Shown one piece after another: positions 11,066 through 22,019 of a stretch of DNA of 64,000 bases. Below the pieces are notes generated by a model. It made no database searches. It was not told the origin of the DNA and worked only from the letters and a program-made list of their open reading frames with translations. The stretch comes from Rhizophagus irregularis (taxonomy: Eukaryota; Glomeromycota; Glomeromycetes; Glomerales; Glomeraceae): assembly GCF_026210795.1 (NCBI RefSeq), contig NC_089430.1, positions 3,286,001-3,350,000 of the forward strand, in the 5' to 3' direction. Numbering within the stretch: the first letter of the stretch is position 1; each line of letters starts with the position of its first letter. The position numbers were made by a program, and so were the translations under genes.

Positions 11066-11680
11066 ATGGTCAGACACCGCTCTCAACGTTCGAAGGAAAA
11101 ACGAATTGCTCACATTAAGAGCAAGAGAGGAAGTGCTCGTCAGGTAGTTGCAGGTGGGTTCCTCTCTATGATATCCTGGGGGCTTAGATTGTTCTAAAGA
11201 GGGCTTGTGGATGTTTGTCCTGAAATGATCCTGTGGACGTCTTTGGATTGTTCTAAAGGTGACTTGTGGACGTCTGTTCTAAAACGAATCTGTGGACGTC
11301 TAAGCGGTATCGGTGTCAACCTAAGATGGAAAAACCCGCTTGGTCGAATTGCGCATAGATCAAGTTAACCAATTTTTTTTCCCCCATTAGATTACATAAA
11401 GGAATTGGAAAAAAAGGTGCAGGAACTTCAAGAGCAAGTGAATGGTATGGATCGGGCTTACAGAGATGACCAGAGAGAATTGCTGCGGGTACATAATGAA
11501 TTAAAGAAGGCAGAGAAGAAGTAAGTAATCAACTTTTTTGCTAATAAGTTTCCTTAAATTAATATAATTTTTCACTTTTATTTTATTAGGATTACTCGTT
11601 TAGAAGGGGAGGAAAGGGATGAAGAAGGCCAAGAAAGAAGACAAAGAAAGGGACAGGGACGAGGGAAAAGGGGAAAATAA
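11066..11680 (+). CDS. bZIP-like basic coiled-coil protein, 102 aa
   Basis: Exons 11066-11153, 11391-11520 and 11590-11680 join in phase to 103 codons. The protein starts MVRHRSQRSKEKRIAHIKSK, has RGSARQVVADYIKELEKKV, then a Leu/Met heptad-like run ending KITRLEGEE, and a Gly/Arg/Lys tail (RKGQGRGKRGK). The Arg of SARQ lies nine residues before the first Leu, which is the register between a bZIP basic region and its zipper. However, the usual invariant Asn eight residues upstream is Ile here, so the assignment is tentative. Base composition is visibly more G/C-rich than the surroundings, which suggests constraint or a different history. Confidence 0.65.
11195..11320. repeat. Intronic minisatellite around GGCTTGTGGACGTCT
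   Basis: Within the first intron of the 11066 gene, the phrases TTGTTCTAAAG and CTTGTGGACGTCT alternate about three times with variants. This makes a G-richer island in an otherwise A/T-rich intron. No protein frame is implied. Confidence 0.55.
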
Positions 11681-12539
11681 AATTTTGTATAATGTTATTT
11701 ATATTCCTAATATATTTTTTCATCTATATGTTAATAAATATTAATAATATAATATGTTACAAATTGTTTATTATCGTTGTTGTAAGTTGTAAATATTAAC
11801 GTGCTTGGTAAACTAGTTTTAAGAATGAAGGATAAAATTTAGCGCAAAGAGTAGTGACAATACAAAGTGCAATAAAATTACAGGTATTGCGAATAAAATG
11901 ACTAAAAAGCCAAAAGACAGAATGAAAAAAAGAAAGATATAAATAAATGTAAACGAAAATGATGCAGACCTAACCTGACGTTATACATTATATGTTATAC
12001 TGTACGAACACTGTTGTGATATTAAAGTCAATCGGCAAATATATATATATATATTTCAAATAAATCTTAATAAAAAAATCAACGTGTAACTGAATGATAA
12101 ATTTTCTTTACCTGAAGATTTTTTTAGGTCTCCCGGTTCGTAAGACGAAAACGTCTAACGTAATGATTCAATTTATGATCGCATTGCACATTGCGTAAGT
12201 TTAATAACCCACCTATTATTTTTATTTATTTATTTATTATATATCTAATAATTATTTTCACACGAGAAAAAAAAATTTTTTGTCAATCCTAACTGTTACA
12301 TTCTGCTACCATCAAAATTGTCATTTTTTTTTTAGTGAGAAAATTTTTTATTTGCGGAAAAAAAAATACCGAATGGGAGAAATGTGGATGTTGCACAGAG
12401 TTTAATGTATCATGCTAAGGTGGTGGAACATCATTATTATAACACAATTAAATCTTACGCGTGCACTTCCATTTTTGGTTCATCAAATCCACTTTGCCAT
12501 TAAAGTATAAATACACCGCTTCCATTAAAAGATGTAAAG
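11681..12539. other. Spacer
   Basis: Apart from an AT microsatellite near 12040 and the repeat fragment near 12276, I see no gene or regulatory signal that I can support. Confidence 0.4.
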
Positions 12540-12995
12540 ATGTAATTCAATATGGTGCATATCACCTAAACTCATCAAATAAAATTAGTGATTTTAAAAA
12601 GCTAACTACTTGTTAAAATTATATGATAATTAAAAATGTAAACCGATAAAATTACACTTTGAGTTCTTCTCTTTCAAATTATCGGATTACTTTTCCTTTA
12701 TCTAACATATTTCAAAAGTTATTAAAGTTTAAAGTTAGCATATTTTTATATATCTCTATATTAACTTATATATAAATGAGAAAATTTCGGAATTATTCTA
12801 TCATGTGATATTGATTATAACCAATTATATTGATTTATTTGTTATAATAAATTGTGATCAAAATTTTAATTACTAAATAAAGTTAGACTATTGCCTTATT
12901 TAGAAGTAATAAATTCTAATTTAGTAATGATCATCATAAAATAAAAATTCGGACTATTGATGAGTTTAGGTGATATGCACCATATCGAATTACAT
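12540..12995. mobile_element. MITE with 39-bp terminal inverted repeats
   Basis: The arms 12540-12578 and 12957-12995 are inverted copies differing at one base; the core is GGTGCATATCACCTAAACTC. The 378-bp interior has no coding frame. No flanking duplication could be assigned, so the superfamily is open. It lies about 220 bp upstream of the ATG of the split gene at 13214 and could carry or disrupt promoter sequence. Confidence 0.75.
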
Positions 12996-13105
12996 ATTAT
13001 GATTAATATGTCCAAACAAAAAAAAATCAAATTACATATTACGATTAATATGTCGCAGCAAAAAAGCCATAAAATAGAATTACATATTACGATTAATAAA
13101 TTTAT
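12990..13105. repeat. Three copies of AATTACATATTACGATTAAT
   Basis: Spaced by roughly 45 bases, these copies continue from the right arm of the MITE. They probably reflect repeated insertion or slippage at its edge. Confidence 0.6.
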
Positions 13106-13531
13106 CAAACAAAAAAATTAAAAATTCATTTTTTGGTTTTTCTTTCTCTAATTCTCTTCTTTTTTTAAAAAAATACTGAATTCTTTCTACCACCTTTATC
13201 GCAATTTTAAAATATGGACTCTTTAAGATCATTAAAAATACCAATTATCCAGCTGCAAAAAAGTATTTTACCTTATAATTTTGATTCTGGAGAACAACCC
13301 GAAACAGAACAGCCTGCAACAGGTTTGCAAAGTTAATTATTTATTTTGTATCTAATTCTAATAAATCAATTAATATCTACTTCAATTTTGAATCAATATT
13401 TCATAATTGGATATATTTAAAGATAAACAAGAACCATTGGTTCTAATAATTTCTCCAAGTGTTACAAGTGACGATGGTTCTTCTGGTTCTCCCAGTGTCG
13501 GGGTTGGGGTTTCTAAAACTTTTAGTAATAA

Positions 13532-16500
13532 GGGCCGTGACATATATTACGTAATTTCTTAGGGGGTGGGGGGTAATTAGTTATATTAGTAGAAATCTTA
13601 CGTTACACTGATCTGTATATCATGTGATCTATGATCATAATCTGATTCGCCGTAAACATTTTTTTTTTAATTTTCAGAAAAAAATTTTTAATTAAATTAA
13701 ATTGTTTTGTATTTTTAATTTAATATACGTAATTTATATTGCACAAATTTTAGATATTATGTACTCAGTTAAATAATAGTGATAGTTTTATAGAAAATCT
13801 GCATTTAAGATATTCTTGCAGTATATTCCTTTTTTAATGTACCGCTATTGCAAATAAAACTGAAATATACTTTACATTTTACGTATTTTTTACTTTAATT
13901 TTTCAAAGTGAGACAAAATTTTCAATTTAATTATTCAAATATATATTCACTCTCCATCTGACATGTATTCTCTTAAACCAAGTTGAATTTCATTAGATGG
14001 GACAATATGTTCTGGTTGTTGTGAAGGTAAAAGAGAAAAATCATCAAGAATCATAGAATTTTGTTTAACCTGATCCTTTTTTGGGCGTCCTCGAGTAGCA
14101 GGATGTGCTGTGCGTTTGTGATTTGTCAAAAAGGCAAGAGTAGGAAAATATTTTTGACAGACGGAACAACAAAGACGTGAGTACATATTTTTATCAATAG
14201 ATGGACAATCAGCATCATAGCCTGGTATTTTCAAAAGATCACAATATTGAAGAATGTGAATAGGATTCATAAAATGTCCATCTCTAGCTTTGGTGACAGG
14301 TGGCAAGAAACCATTGTTGTTTTGTAGAAAGTCCATGGCTTCTTCAGCTCTAGGTGGTTCACAACAACTTGTATTTTTACAGCGCTTGATATCAACCGAA
14401 TAGGTGCACAAATTACAATGTGTTTCAATCCAAGACCATGGTACAAAACATTCCGAGAAGGTATTTGCATCCTCTTCATTTTTTTTTGAATTTTTTTCTC
14501 GTCTTTTTAATTCTTCTGCCCTTTCTTTATCTGTACCTTCAAACTTTATATTTTCAAATGGATTAGTAAGTGTATCTACATAATGGACATCAACTTTCTT
14601 TCCAAAAATCAAATCACGACTCCAAATATCACACAAGGTTTCTCCCGCATATCGAAAATTTTGAGTAGCCAATTCTGGATTTATTACTCTTCCTTGTGTA
14701 TTCAAATGTATACCAAAATGGTTGATTGGCAATGTCGACACCAGCAAGTTTTCCAGACAATGTCGCCATACCTCTTTCCACAGGATTATATTTTGATTGT
14801 CCTGGAGCATGCGTCCTTACACTTAAATAATCTAAATCAAATTTCTTGAAGAGATGACAATATGCTTTTATATTTTTTAAAAATCTAGGATTTTCATCTG
14901 GTCCTCCATCCACCAACAATATCCAAATAGGTCGAATATTTCCATTTATTTTTAACACATCATCGTATTTGGAATCCATGGTAAGACTATTAAGATCTTG
15001 CATATGAGTAACTGAAGACGTACCAAGAGACCATTGAGGACGTACAAAAATTGCCAGTTGTCCTGTTCGAAGTGCATCATTTGAATCACTTGGCTTTATC
15101 ATCAAATATACTGATGGAATTAATTTTTGCGCATATCCAGTAGGAAAATCATGATCTGCTACACATATGGGTTCATTAACTGATTGTAGTGTATGAAAAG
15201 TCCGGCCTACTGCAGGTATTCCTAAGCCTATTTTCGCCTTGTCATCTTGAGAAATAATAACACTCATATCAGCAAATAATGAAGCAAATTGTCTTGCACA
15301 TTTAACAGATGCAAGACAGTAATGTCCATCAGGATGTTCTCGCATTTCAGTACGTGAAACTCCAGCTACTGCAACCCATGCCGGATGATGATGTGCTCTT
15401 GCAGCAATTGAATTGGCTTGACGAGGCAATAGATAATTATTTAATGTGGTTCGTGCCATATATACATTGTATCTTTCTTCAAGATTTTTACGCAAGTTTT
15501 CAACTATACGCACTTTAACTACTTCCTTCCTTCGTTTTGCATCAGCTGATCCAAATTCAACTGAATTATGAATTTGATCATGCAAGTCTGGGTATTTAAA
15601 GAGAATTGGAGGCCGACCACATCCATCATATCGCACAACTTCCTGATCTTCAGTAAGCATTTTTAATTTTTTCGCTCTACAATCTTGAACATACTTTGCA
15701 TTTCTTTTTAACTTCATGATTTTGTCTTTATTAGAGCTAATTTCAGTTCGAAGATCATTTATTTTTATGTACATATCATTTCGGATTTGAGGGTCAGTTG
15801 TAATATTGCAAATTTGCTCTAATTCGGCTATCTTTCTTTCAATCATTTTGATCTCATCAGTTGCTCTCCTTTGGGCTGATGCATTTGGTGAAATTTCCAG
15901 TGTTGAGTCTATGGAATGAATGATAGGAGGGGGTGGAATGGGATCTTCTCTTGGTATAGAATGCTTTGATATTACTGTTCGTATATCATACAAGTTAAAG
16001 GGAATTGCCAGGTATTGTTTAATTATATCTTCAATTTCTGTAGAATTTTTGTTTTTAATTTTATTCCATTCTTGTGCTGCTTCACGGCAAATATCAGCAC
16101 GGTTTGGAGTATAATTTGCAGTTTTTACCATGATGCTATATACATAAGCATTGGAAAATTCTTGATATTTATTTATAGGTGAGCGATATATTGGTTTTTT
16201 ATTAAATTTAGGAGTTGAAAAAAACATTTGACGACTCATTTTCGATATTAATATGATGTATTAAATTTAAAAAAATATTAAAATATGAAATAAGCCAAGT
16301 GGAAGATAAAAGTTTCGCAGCGCGTCAAAGTATTTCGCAAAACTTGCAATGAAACCGTGATATAAAATGATCGGCATGTTACATTAAGGAGTTTAATAAT
16401 TGTAATTTTTCGAAATTTAAACATTTTGATAGAAAATAAATTTTGGATTGTTTTTAAATTCGCATGAAAATTTATTAATTTTTTTTCGAAATAAAGCCAT

Positions 16501-16772
16501 TTTAAATATATTTGGATATATGTAAAATAAATATATATATATACAAATTTAAACTTAAATATCTTGAAAATCTGGATGAAACATCAAGAATCCAAAGAAA
16601 AAGAGAATAGAAATCGTATTGACAGAATGACTTTATTTAATCATAGAAGTGAATCAACCGGAAATTTTATAAAGTTGATAAAAATGTCACGTGATTGAAG
16701 ATCATATCTTACATGGGGGTGGGGGGTAAGCGTTTATATTAAATTGATATTACGTAATATATGTCACTGCCC
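13532..16772. mobile_element. 3.24-kb DDE DNA transposon with TIRs and TAA target duplication
   Basis: The left end GGGCCGTGACATATATTACG matches the inverted right end GGGCAGTGACATATATTACG, and the match continues for five more bases. TAA flanks both sides (13529-13531 and 16773-16775). The empty-site paralogue near 23181 reads AGTAATAATGCACTAA, confirming the borders. A G-rich block, GGGGGTGGGGGGTAA, sits just inside each end in the same orientation (about 13561 and 16716). The transposase is on the minus strand. Intact ends, a clean duplication and one visible frame break point to a young copy. A 3-bp TAA duplication fits PIF/Harbinger-like or Zator-like habits, but the transposase is not an ordinary Harbinger one. 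Confidence 0.93.
13947..16239 (-). CDS. DDE-type transposase with C-terminal zinc fingers, one frame offset
   Basis: From the ATG at 16239 the frame encodes an N-terminal HTH-rich/helical part, a coiled coil (IERKIAELEQICNITTDPQ), then the catalytic core. Likely acidic residues are in IISQDDKAKIGLG, LLVDGGPDENPR and YNPVERGMATLSG. After GKLAG, near 14736, the sensible reading moves by one base into the overlapping frame that runs to 13947. That frame gives TLPINHFGIHLNTQGRVINP, a Cys-rich block (HCNLCTYSVDIKRCKNTSCC) and a C2H2 finger (CCSVCQKYFP then NHKRTAH). The offset could be a one-base mutation, a sequencing error or programmed +1 frameshifting; I see no classic slippery site. The family is abundant in Rhizophagus genomes as I recall them. 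Confidence 0.82.
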
Positions 16773-17690
16773 TAATGGCACTAAAAAACCAAATATAAAT
16801 AATGAATTTTTTGACAATAATGATAGGAATGAAGAACAGGATCATGGTCAAGGTTAGTTTTAAAATTAATATGATTTTATATTTAATATATGTGCGAACA
16901 CGGTATAACAGTAATATTAAAGTTTATTAAATAGTTATTAATTAACACAATTTTATTTACAAAAAGTAAATTCCTTTTTTCTTATTTATATTTTATAGAT
17001 GATCAAGTAAAAGTATTGGATACCAATACTGATGATGCTAACGAAGATTTTTGTAAGTTTCAATTTATATCTTATAATCTTAGTAATTTAAAGCAAACAG
17101 TAATATTTAAATTTATGTTTATTATTTTCTATTTATTGTAATGTATAAGGTTCAACCCAAAAAAAATGATAAAAAAAGAACGAAAATTGGTAAATTTTCG
17201 CATTTTTTTTCTTACCTTGTTGATTAACAAAAGAGATACTTACTTTTTGTTATTTTAAATTATATTAGATACCTCGATGCGTAAAAGGGCTAAACCAGGT
17301 ATTGTATAATTCACAGAAAGTAAACTCTGAAACTTGAATTTGAAATAATATATATATTTTTCTTTAGACGAAAAAATATTATTGGCCATTAATAAGATCA
17401 GAGGTCCCACAATAGATTCGTTATTATATTCATTGAGCAAATTGAAAAATACCGGAGTTAAAAGTGTAACAATGAACTTGGTTAATAATAATATACGATT
17501 TATGGATTCTACAGGAACATTAGTAATAAAGCCAAATCACGTTAACTCTGATGATATAACAATTAATGCCAGTTTTCCTCATTATGATTATAATCAAGCC
17601 TCGGATCTCAGCTTCGAGGCAAATATTATCGAATTAAAGAAATTCAAAGAATTGGATATGGCTAAAGATATGATATGTAATTATTTTTAG

Positions 17691-18037
17691 AAGGTTGTAA
17701 AGTTGCAATTATTACAACATACATACAACACTTTTGTTGTAATTACAACACAATATTATAATTATTATATAGTATTATAATTACTACTAGTATTGTAATT
17801 ATTATAATGTGTTATAATTATTTTCAATTATACAAATATATATTATTATTTCTTTTTATGATGATATTTGTTCTATAAAAACTTATTTTTGTAATTTTTA
17901 TTTTTCAAAAAGAAAATTTTTGAATAATCATAAGTATTGTAATATTACAACACTTTAACTTTAAAAGTAGTAATAGGTTGCAACTCTTACTATTATAACA
18001 CAAGGTAGTAATTATCAATTACATACTACATCTTTAG
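17691..18037. other. Intron or spacer with inverted TTGTAA motifs
   Basis: Rich in GTTGTAATTACAAC-type palindromes, with facing GTTGTAAAG and CTTTAAC stretches at its ends, so it may hold a small MITE. If 17677 is a donor and TCTTTAG before 18038 an acceptor, this is a 361-nt intron. Confidence 0.4.
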
Positions 18038-18039
18038 AT

Positions 18040-18882
18040 ATGGCAAGTATAAGATTGGCGGAAGATTTGCATAAGCTGCTAGGTTATATTGGTAAATTGC
18101 CAAATAATCCATCTATACGTGATAGGTCAATCTTCAGTAAAAAAGAAGAGTATAGAGAAGCCCCCATTAGTCATTTGGAAAAGATTAATTCAACACAAGA
18201 TTTTCAATTTTTTCGTGGTACTCAACGTATTAATTTGATTTCTGATGACAATCAAAAAAGTTGCAGTTCTTTTAAAATTTTACCAATTCGTGTGCAAGAA
18301 AAGACTTCATCACTTACTGAATTATCTGATAAATTCAAGAAGATTGCAAAAGATTTATTGGAGGATATATTTTTATCCGTAATGGGAGAAGCAAATGAGC
18401 AAGGAAATAAAGAAATGGCTAGATGCAAGGAACTAAGGTTCCATGTCAGGTTTTTTAAGTCATACATACAATTACAGGCTTTTTGTGAGATAAACTTAAA
18501 CAAAAAACAATCAGAGACGACAAAATCTCAAGCAAAAATATTAATTGCTCAATTTTACCCCTTAATTTCTTTACCGAATTTGGAATTGATGCTTCAGCAA
18601 GCACCACGTATATACAGGTTACTAGAAGTAGCCAATTTTGATTGGCGACTTTTAGATTCTTTCGAAGAATTAAGCGCATGTTTTTTTAAGAGTGGGGTAA
18701 AGACAACAATTAACTTTGAAATATGGATCAATTTGGTCCGTACAGGCAAGCTGATTAGTTATGACGAAGAATTAAAAACTCAAGAAAGAAATAGGGAAAA
18801 CAAGAGGATTAAAATTGAAATTATTAAGGAATATTTTGATATTTCAGGGGTTAATTTTGACAAGATGGTTGGTAATGAGTAG
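18040..18882 (+). CDS. Hypothetical protein, 280 aa, possibly last exon of the split gene
   Basis: An uninterrupted frame runs from ATG at 18040 (MASIRLAEDLHKLLGYIGKL) to TAG at 18882. It is mostly helical-looking, Lys/Glu/Leu-rich, with segments LSDKFKKIAKDLLEDIFLSV, ISLPNLELMLQQAPRIYRLL and INFEIWINLVRTGKLISYDE. No transmembrane span, signal peptide or known catalytic motif is seen. The bases just before the ATG, ACATCTTTAG, look like a splice acceptor. With a donor at 17677 it would extend the upstream gene at phase 1, the phase used by every other intron there. Taken alone it is a good intact CDS. I do not recognise a family. Confidence 0.7.
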   Translation: MASIRLAEDLHKLLGYIGKLPNNPSIRDRSIFSKKEEYREAPISHLEKINSTQDFQFFRGTQRINLISDDNQKSCSSFKILPIRVQEKTSSLTELSDKFKKIAKDLLEDIFLSVMGEANEQGNKEMARCKELRFHVRFFKSYIQLQAFCEINLNKKQSETTKSQAKILIAQFYPLISLPNLELMLQQAPRIYRLLEVANFDWRLLDSFEELSACFFKSGVKTTINFEIWINLVRTGKLISYDEELKTQERNRENKRIKIEIIKEYFDISGVNFDKMVGNE

Positions 18883-19263
18883 GTAGTAAACAGAGAAAAA
18901 AAAATTTTTTTTGCAGTCAAATAGTTTTGCATTATAATTAGAATGAATTTATATTATAATAATAAAAAATGGACTCGAAAAGCGTTGCAACCTCCAGATT
19001 TATAAATTAACATTATAAGTAATTTAGTAATTTTACATGAATAAAAGGCTAAATAATATGCAATCTTTTATTGTTTGCGCATTCTAACATTTGCTAAATA
19101 AACTTGCTATAATTGCTATCGTTTACTATCATAAATAAATAAATAAATAAATCAATTTGTGGCTTAGCCTATTTTTACATGAAAAAAACTCCGATATGTT
19201 ATTTATGTATACGTTTTTTTGTATTTATTTAAAAACGTTTTTTTTTGAATACATTTATTATTA
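18883..19263. other. Spacer
   Basis: A/T-rich 3' region with an AAAT tetranucleotide run near 19133; nothing else supported. Confidence 0.4.
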
Positions 19264-19745
19264 CATCAATTTGTTGTTAATGGTTTGGAACATTGTTCCA
19301 GTTGGTTCGATATTTTGTTAAACACTTCATCAGATATAGAATGGAGTACTTTTACATGTAAAAGACGTAGTCCTTGAATTAATTTATCTAAAAAATTAAA
19401 TGTTAATTAATGATCTAGTTTAAAATTTTAAATTTATAATATTAAACATACCGTCCCATATTTTATTCTCTTTTTCTGCTGTTATTTCAAATTCCTCAAA
19501 ACCATCATACTCTTCAGAAGTACCACTTTCTGTCTCTGAATTATCATTATCATAATTATCAATAATCTTAAAAGGTCCATAATCATAATCATCAAGAATT
19601 TGATCATCGCTAAAATAATTGTAATTATTAGGAAAATGTAAGTTATATTTTTTATTATAAATAATCGATCAATTACCTTTTAGATGTATCTTCTAACACT
19701 GAAGGAAATGGAACATCAAAGCTTTGATTATTACTGTCACTAAAG
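19264..19745 (-). mobile_element. Decayed Plavaka N-terminal remnant
   Basis: Minus-strand pieces match exons 1 to 3 of the copy at 6285-7656: FPSVLEDTSKR before a donor, an acidic exon (ETESGTSEEYDGFEEFE), then KLIQGLRLLHVKVLHSISDE after an acceptor. It ends soon after LEQCSKPLTTN. The true N-terminus and everything downstream are gone. Confidence 0.8.
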
Positions 19746-20653
19746 TCATATTATAACAACAATTAGTAAATTAGTAAAAGTAATTTTTACTTTTAGCAAT
19801 AACAGTACGATATATTAGCTAATATTTTAGGAGGTATAATGATAATTTTAATTATTTGTAGATAAAGTAAAAAAATTGACTATGCTGATTTTAAATAAGG
19901 GCAATTTTAACAAATAAGGGAAGGTTTTCACTTTGACAATCTCAATTTAGTGTAGCGAGAGGTCCCTGACAATAGGAGAAATAATGGTAAGACAACAGTA
20001 AAACAAAAATTTTAAAAAACTTTTGTCCATTGATGAAACTTACCGAAAGTTCATCATTCCAAAAATATGTTTTTCTTTCATATTTACCTAAAGTCCATTC
20101 CAAAGTCCAGATGTTCTGATTCTAAAAATGAAAAAACGTTAGTTATAATATTTTTAATATAAATACATTTACACCTAATTACCTGAAAGGCTGTTCCAAA
20201 TGGTTTTTTCTTTCAAATATCTATATAGAAGGAAGACATAAAATAGAGTAATAGATTGATTAATATACGTGAAGTATGAGTCTTCAGAAATAAAAATCAG
20301 CAAAAACAATGTGTATAAATAAGATAGAACAAGTATCGATATGCGCCCAGTCTTAAGCCGCAGGATCCTCTTCAAGAAAATTTTATTTTCTAGAAGAAGA
20401 AACCTGAGTCTTAAACGATACCAATTCTATGTATGCGCTTAGTTTTAAGCCGCATGATTCTCCTTAAGAGAAGAAACCGAAAATAACTTACAATTAATAA
20501 ATTAAAATTTAACTATGAACATAATACTGGTGTAATGTTATACAATGGAAAAAAAATGATGAAAAGATTGATGACATAGTAAATCATGTAAAATTTCTTT
20601 TTAGGTCATATTAACGAGAATTTTTTTTCCTTTTTTATGTATTCAACCGCAAT
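19746..20653. other. Spacer with a short direct repeat
   Basis: No convincing gene; a minus-strand frame at 20175-20375 has no supporting motif. ATGCGCCCAGTCTTAAGCCG at about 20340 is repeated with changes at about 20436 (ATGCGCTTAGTTTTAAGCCG). Confidence 0.4.
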
Positions 20654-21996
20654 ATGGATATTGAAAAGATGAATCGTGTGAAATTTCTTAATGAACTGCA
20701 AATGCTTTTAACTCTCTTTTTTCCTTTTTTTTTTCTTTTTTTTCACATTTTCATTTTCAACATCCAATTTTATATCGTAAACATGGATATCTTGCCAGAA
20801 ATCGACTTAAGTGAGAACAGAATTACGAATAATACAATTGACAAACTAATCGAAACGCTTAAAACTACTAAGTTCAAGGTTAACCTTATTATACAAATTA
20901 AGATATATTTTAAATATAAATCTAAAGTTTTTATTTGAATTAGAAATTGAACCTCAAGAGTGTCTTCACTAAAAATAACAAACAAGAAACCTTTGAAATT
21001 TTGAGAAAAATATGCGAAGTAATTAAAAAAAGCACAAATTTGGAAGAACTGATAATTAGTAAAAATGCACTAGGAAAAAGCGGTGCAAAGGCGTTAAAAG
21101 TTTTTTTAACTAATAATGTTAATTTAAAGCACTTGATAATTGACGACGCGGGGTTAGGCGAAGGAGGTACAGTTATATTAGAATCGTTATTGAATTCGAG
21201 AAGGAAAACTTCTTATTTAGAAACATTTTCAATAAAAGAAAATGTTTTAGGAAAACAGTGTTCCAAACTGCTTTCTATGGTTCTACATAAACATAAAATT
21301 ACACTAACAAAAGTAATTTTGTCTCGAAACAGCTTTTATAACTCAGATCTTTGTCAAATAATAGAGTCTTTAAGTTTGTGTAAGAAGTTACAAATTATTA
21401 ATCTCGAAGATAATTTTTTCACTAAAAAAACATCAAAAATGCTTAGTCAATCTTTGGCTAACTGGCCGGATTTAAAACAACTAATAATTAATGATTGTTT
21501 GATATGTAAAAAAGGTGTTATATATATTTTAGAGGCATTATTAAAGGGTACCAATAAAAATATTGAATATCTGGGGTTTCAATATTGTAGTATTGATGAG
21601 AATGGGTTCTATACTTTGGCAAGTATAATTAAAAAAAGTCTAATGTTAAAAGTGGTGGAAATCAATGGGAATTATTCAATTAAAAAAAAATGTATGTCAA
21701 AGCTAAATTTGGTCTCTAAAAAAAATGGAACCTTGATAAATGGATTTGATGATTTAATTAACGAAGATGATGAGGGAGAAGAAAAGGAGGGAAAGGAAAA
21801 GGAATTGGACGATAATGAGGTAGAGGAAATTCATAATGACATGAAAGGGAAAGGTCATGATGGAAAGAAGAGAAAGGAGGAGGAGGGGCTGGACGTAGAG
21901 GAAGAGGAAGGAGACTATGATGAAAAGGAGGGAAAGGAGGAGGAGGGGTTGGACGTAGAGGAAGAGGAAGGAGACTATGATGGAAAGGAGGAGTGA
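20654..21996 (+). CDS. Divergent RanGAP1/Rna1-like leucine-rich-repeat protein
   Basis: Exon 1 ends at 20878 and exon 2 runs 20944-21996 at phase 0. The ribonuclease-inhibitor-type LRRs align by eye with fungal RanGAP: KKLQIINLEDNFFTKKTSKM and LANWPDLKQLIINDCLI match the family's LKVLDLQDNTFTHLG and LKSWPNLRELGLNDCLL, and an acidic C-terminal tail follows as in RanGAP. RanGAP stimulates GTP hydrolysis by Ran at the cytoplasmic side of the nuclear pore. Here the segment equivalent to Rna1 FTGRVKDEI reads FTKNNKQET, so the catalytic Arg appears replaced by Asn, and the HNNG-type loop reads DDAG. A catalytic role is doubtful. The start is uncertain: the ATG at 20654 adds a Phe-rich stretch from a T-run, so the ATG at 20783 or an unseen exon may be right. 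Confidence 0.75.
21875..21990 (+). repeat. Two-copy ~57-bp repeat encoding the acidic tail
   Basis: The coding repeat gives KEEEGLDVEEEEGDYD twice at the end of the RanGAP-like protein. It is a recent tandem duplication, and copy number may vary between strains. Confidence 0.85.
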
Positions 21997-22019
21997 CTGA
22001 TGATGAAATCATGAGTTTT

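Larger units (their letters stand above)
13214..17690 (+). pseudogene. Host gene of unknown function split by a DDE transposon
   Basis: Exon 1 (13214-13322), exon 2 (13423 to 13531, resuming at 16776 to 16852), exon 3 (16999-17052), exon 4 (17269-17298) and exon 5 (17368 onward) all join at phase 1. The protein begins MDSLRSLKIPIIQLQKSIL, has a Ser/Gly-rich linker (SDDGSSGSPSVGVGVSK) and ends in a compact part, ILLAINKIRGPTIDSLLYS and KLKNTGVKSVTMNLVNNNI. Without the insert and one TAA copy, exon 2 reads straight through, so insertion is the main damage. Exon 5 either stops at 17690 or uses a donor at 17677 to join, again at phase 1, the frame at 18038. I recognise no family. A rearranged paralogue lies at 22270-23240. 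Confidence 0.72.

Noticed and set aside
21758-22012. Minus-strand Pro/Leu/His-rich frame
   Set aside because: Antisense of the acidic Glu-rich tail of the RanGAP-like protein.
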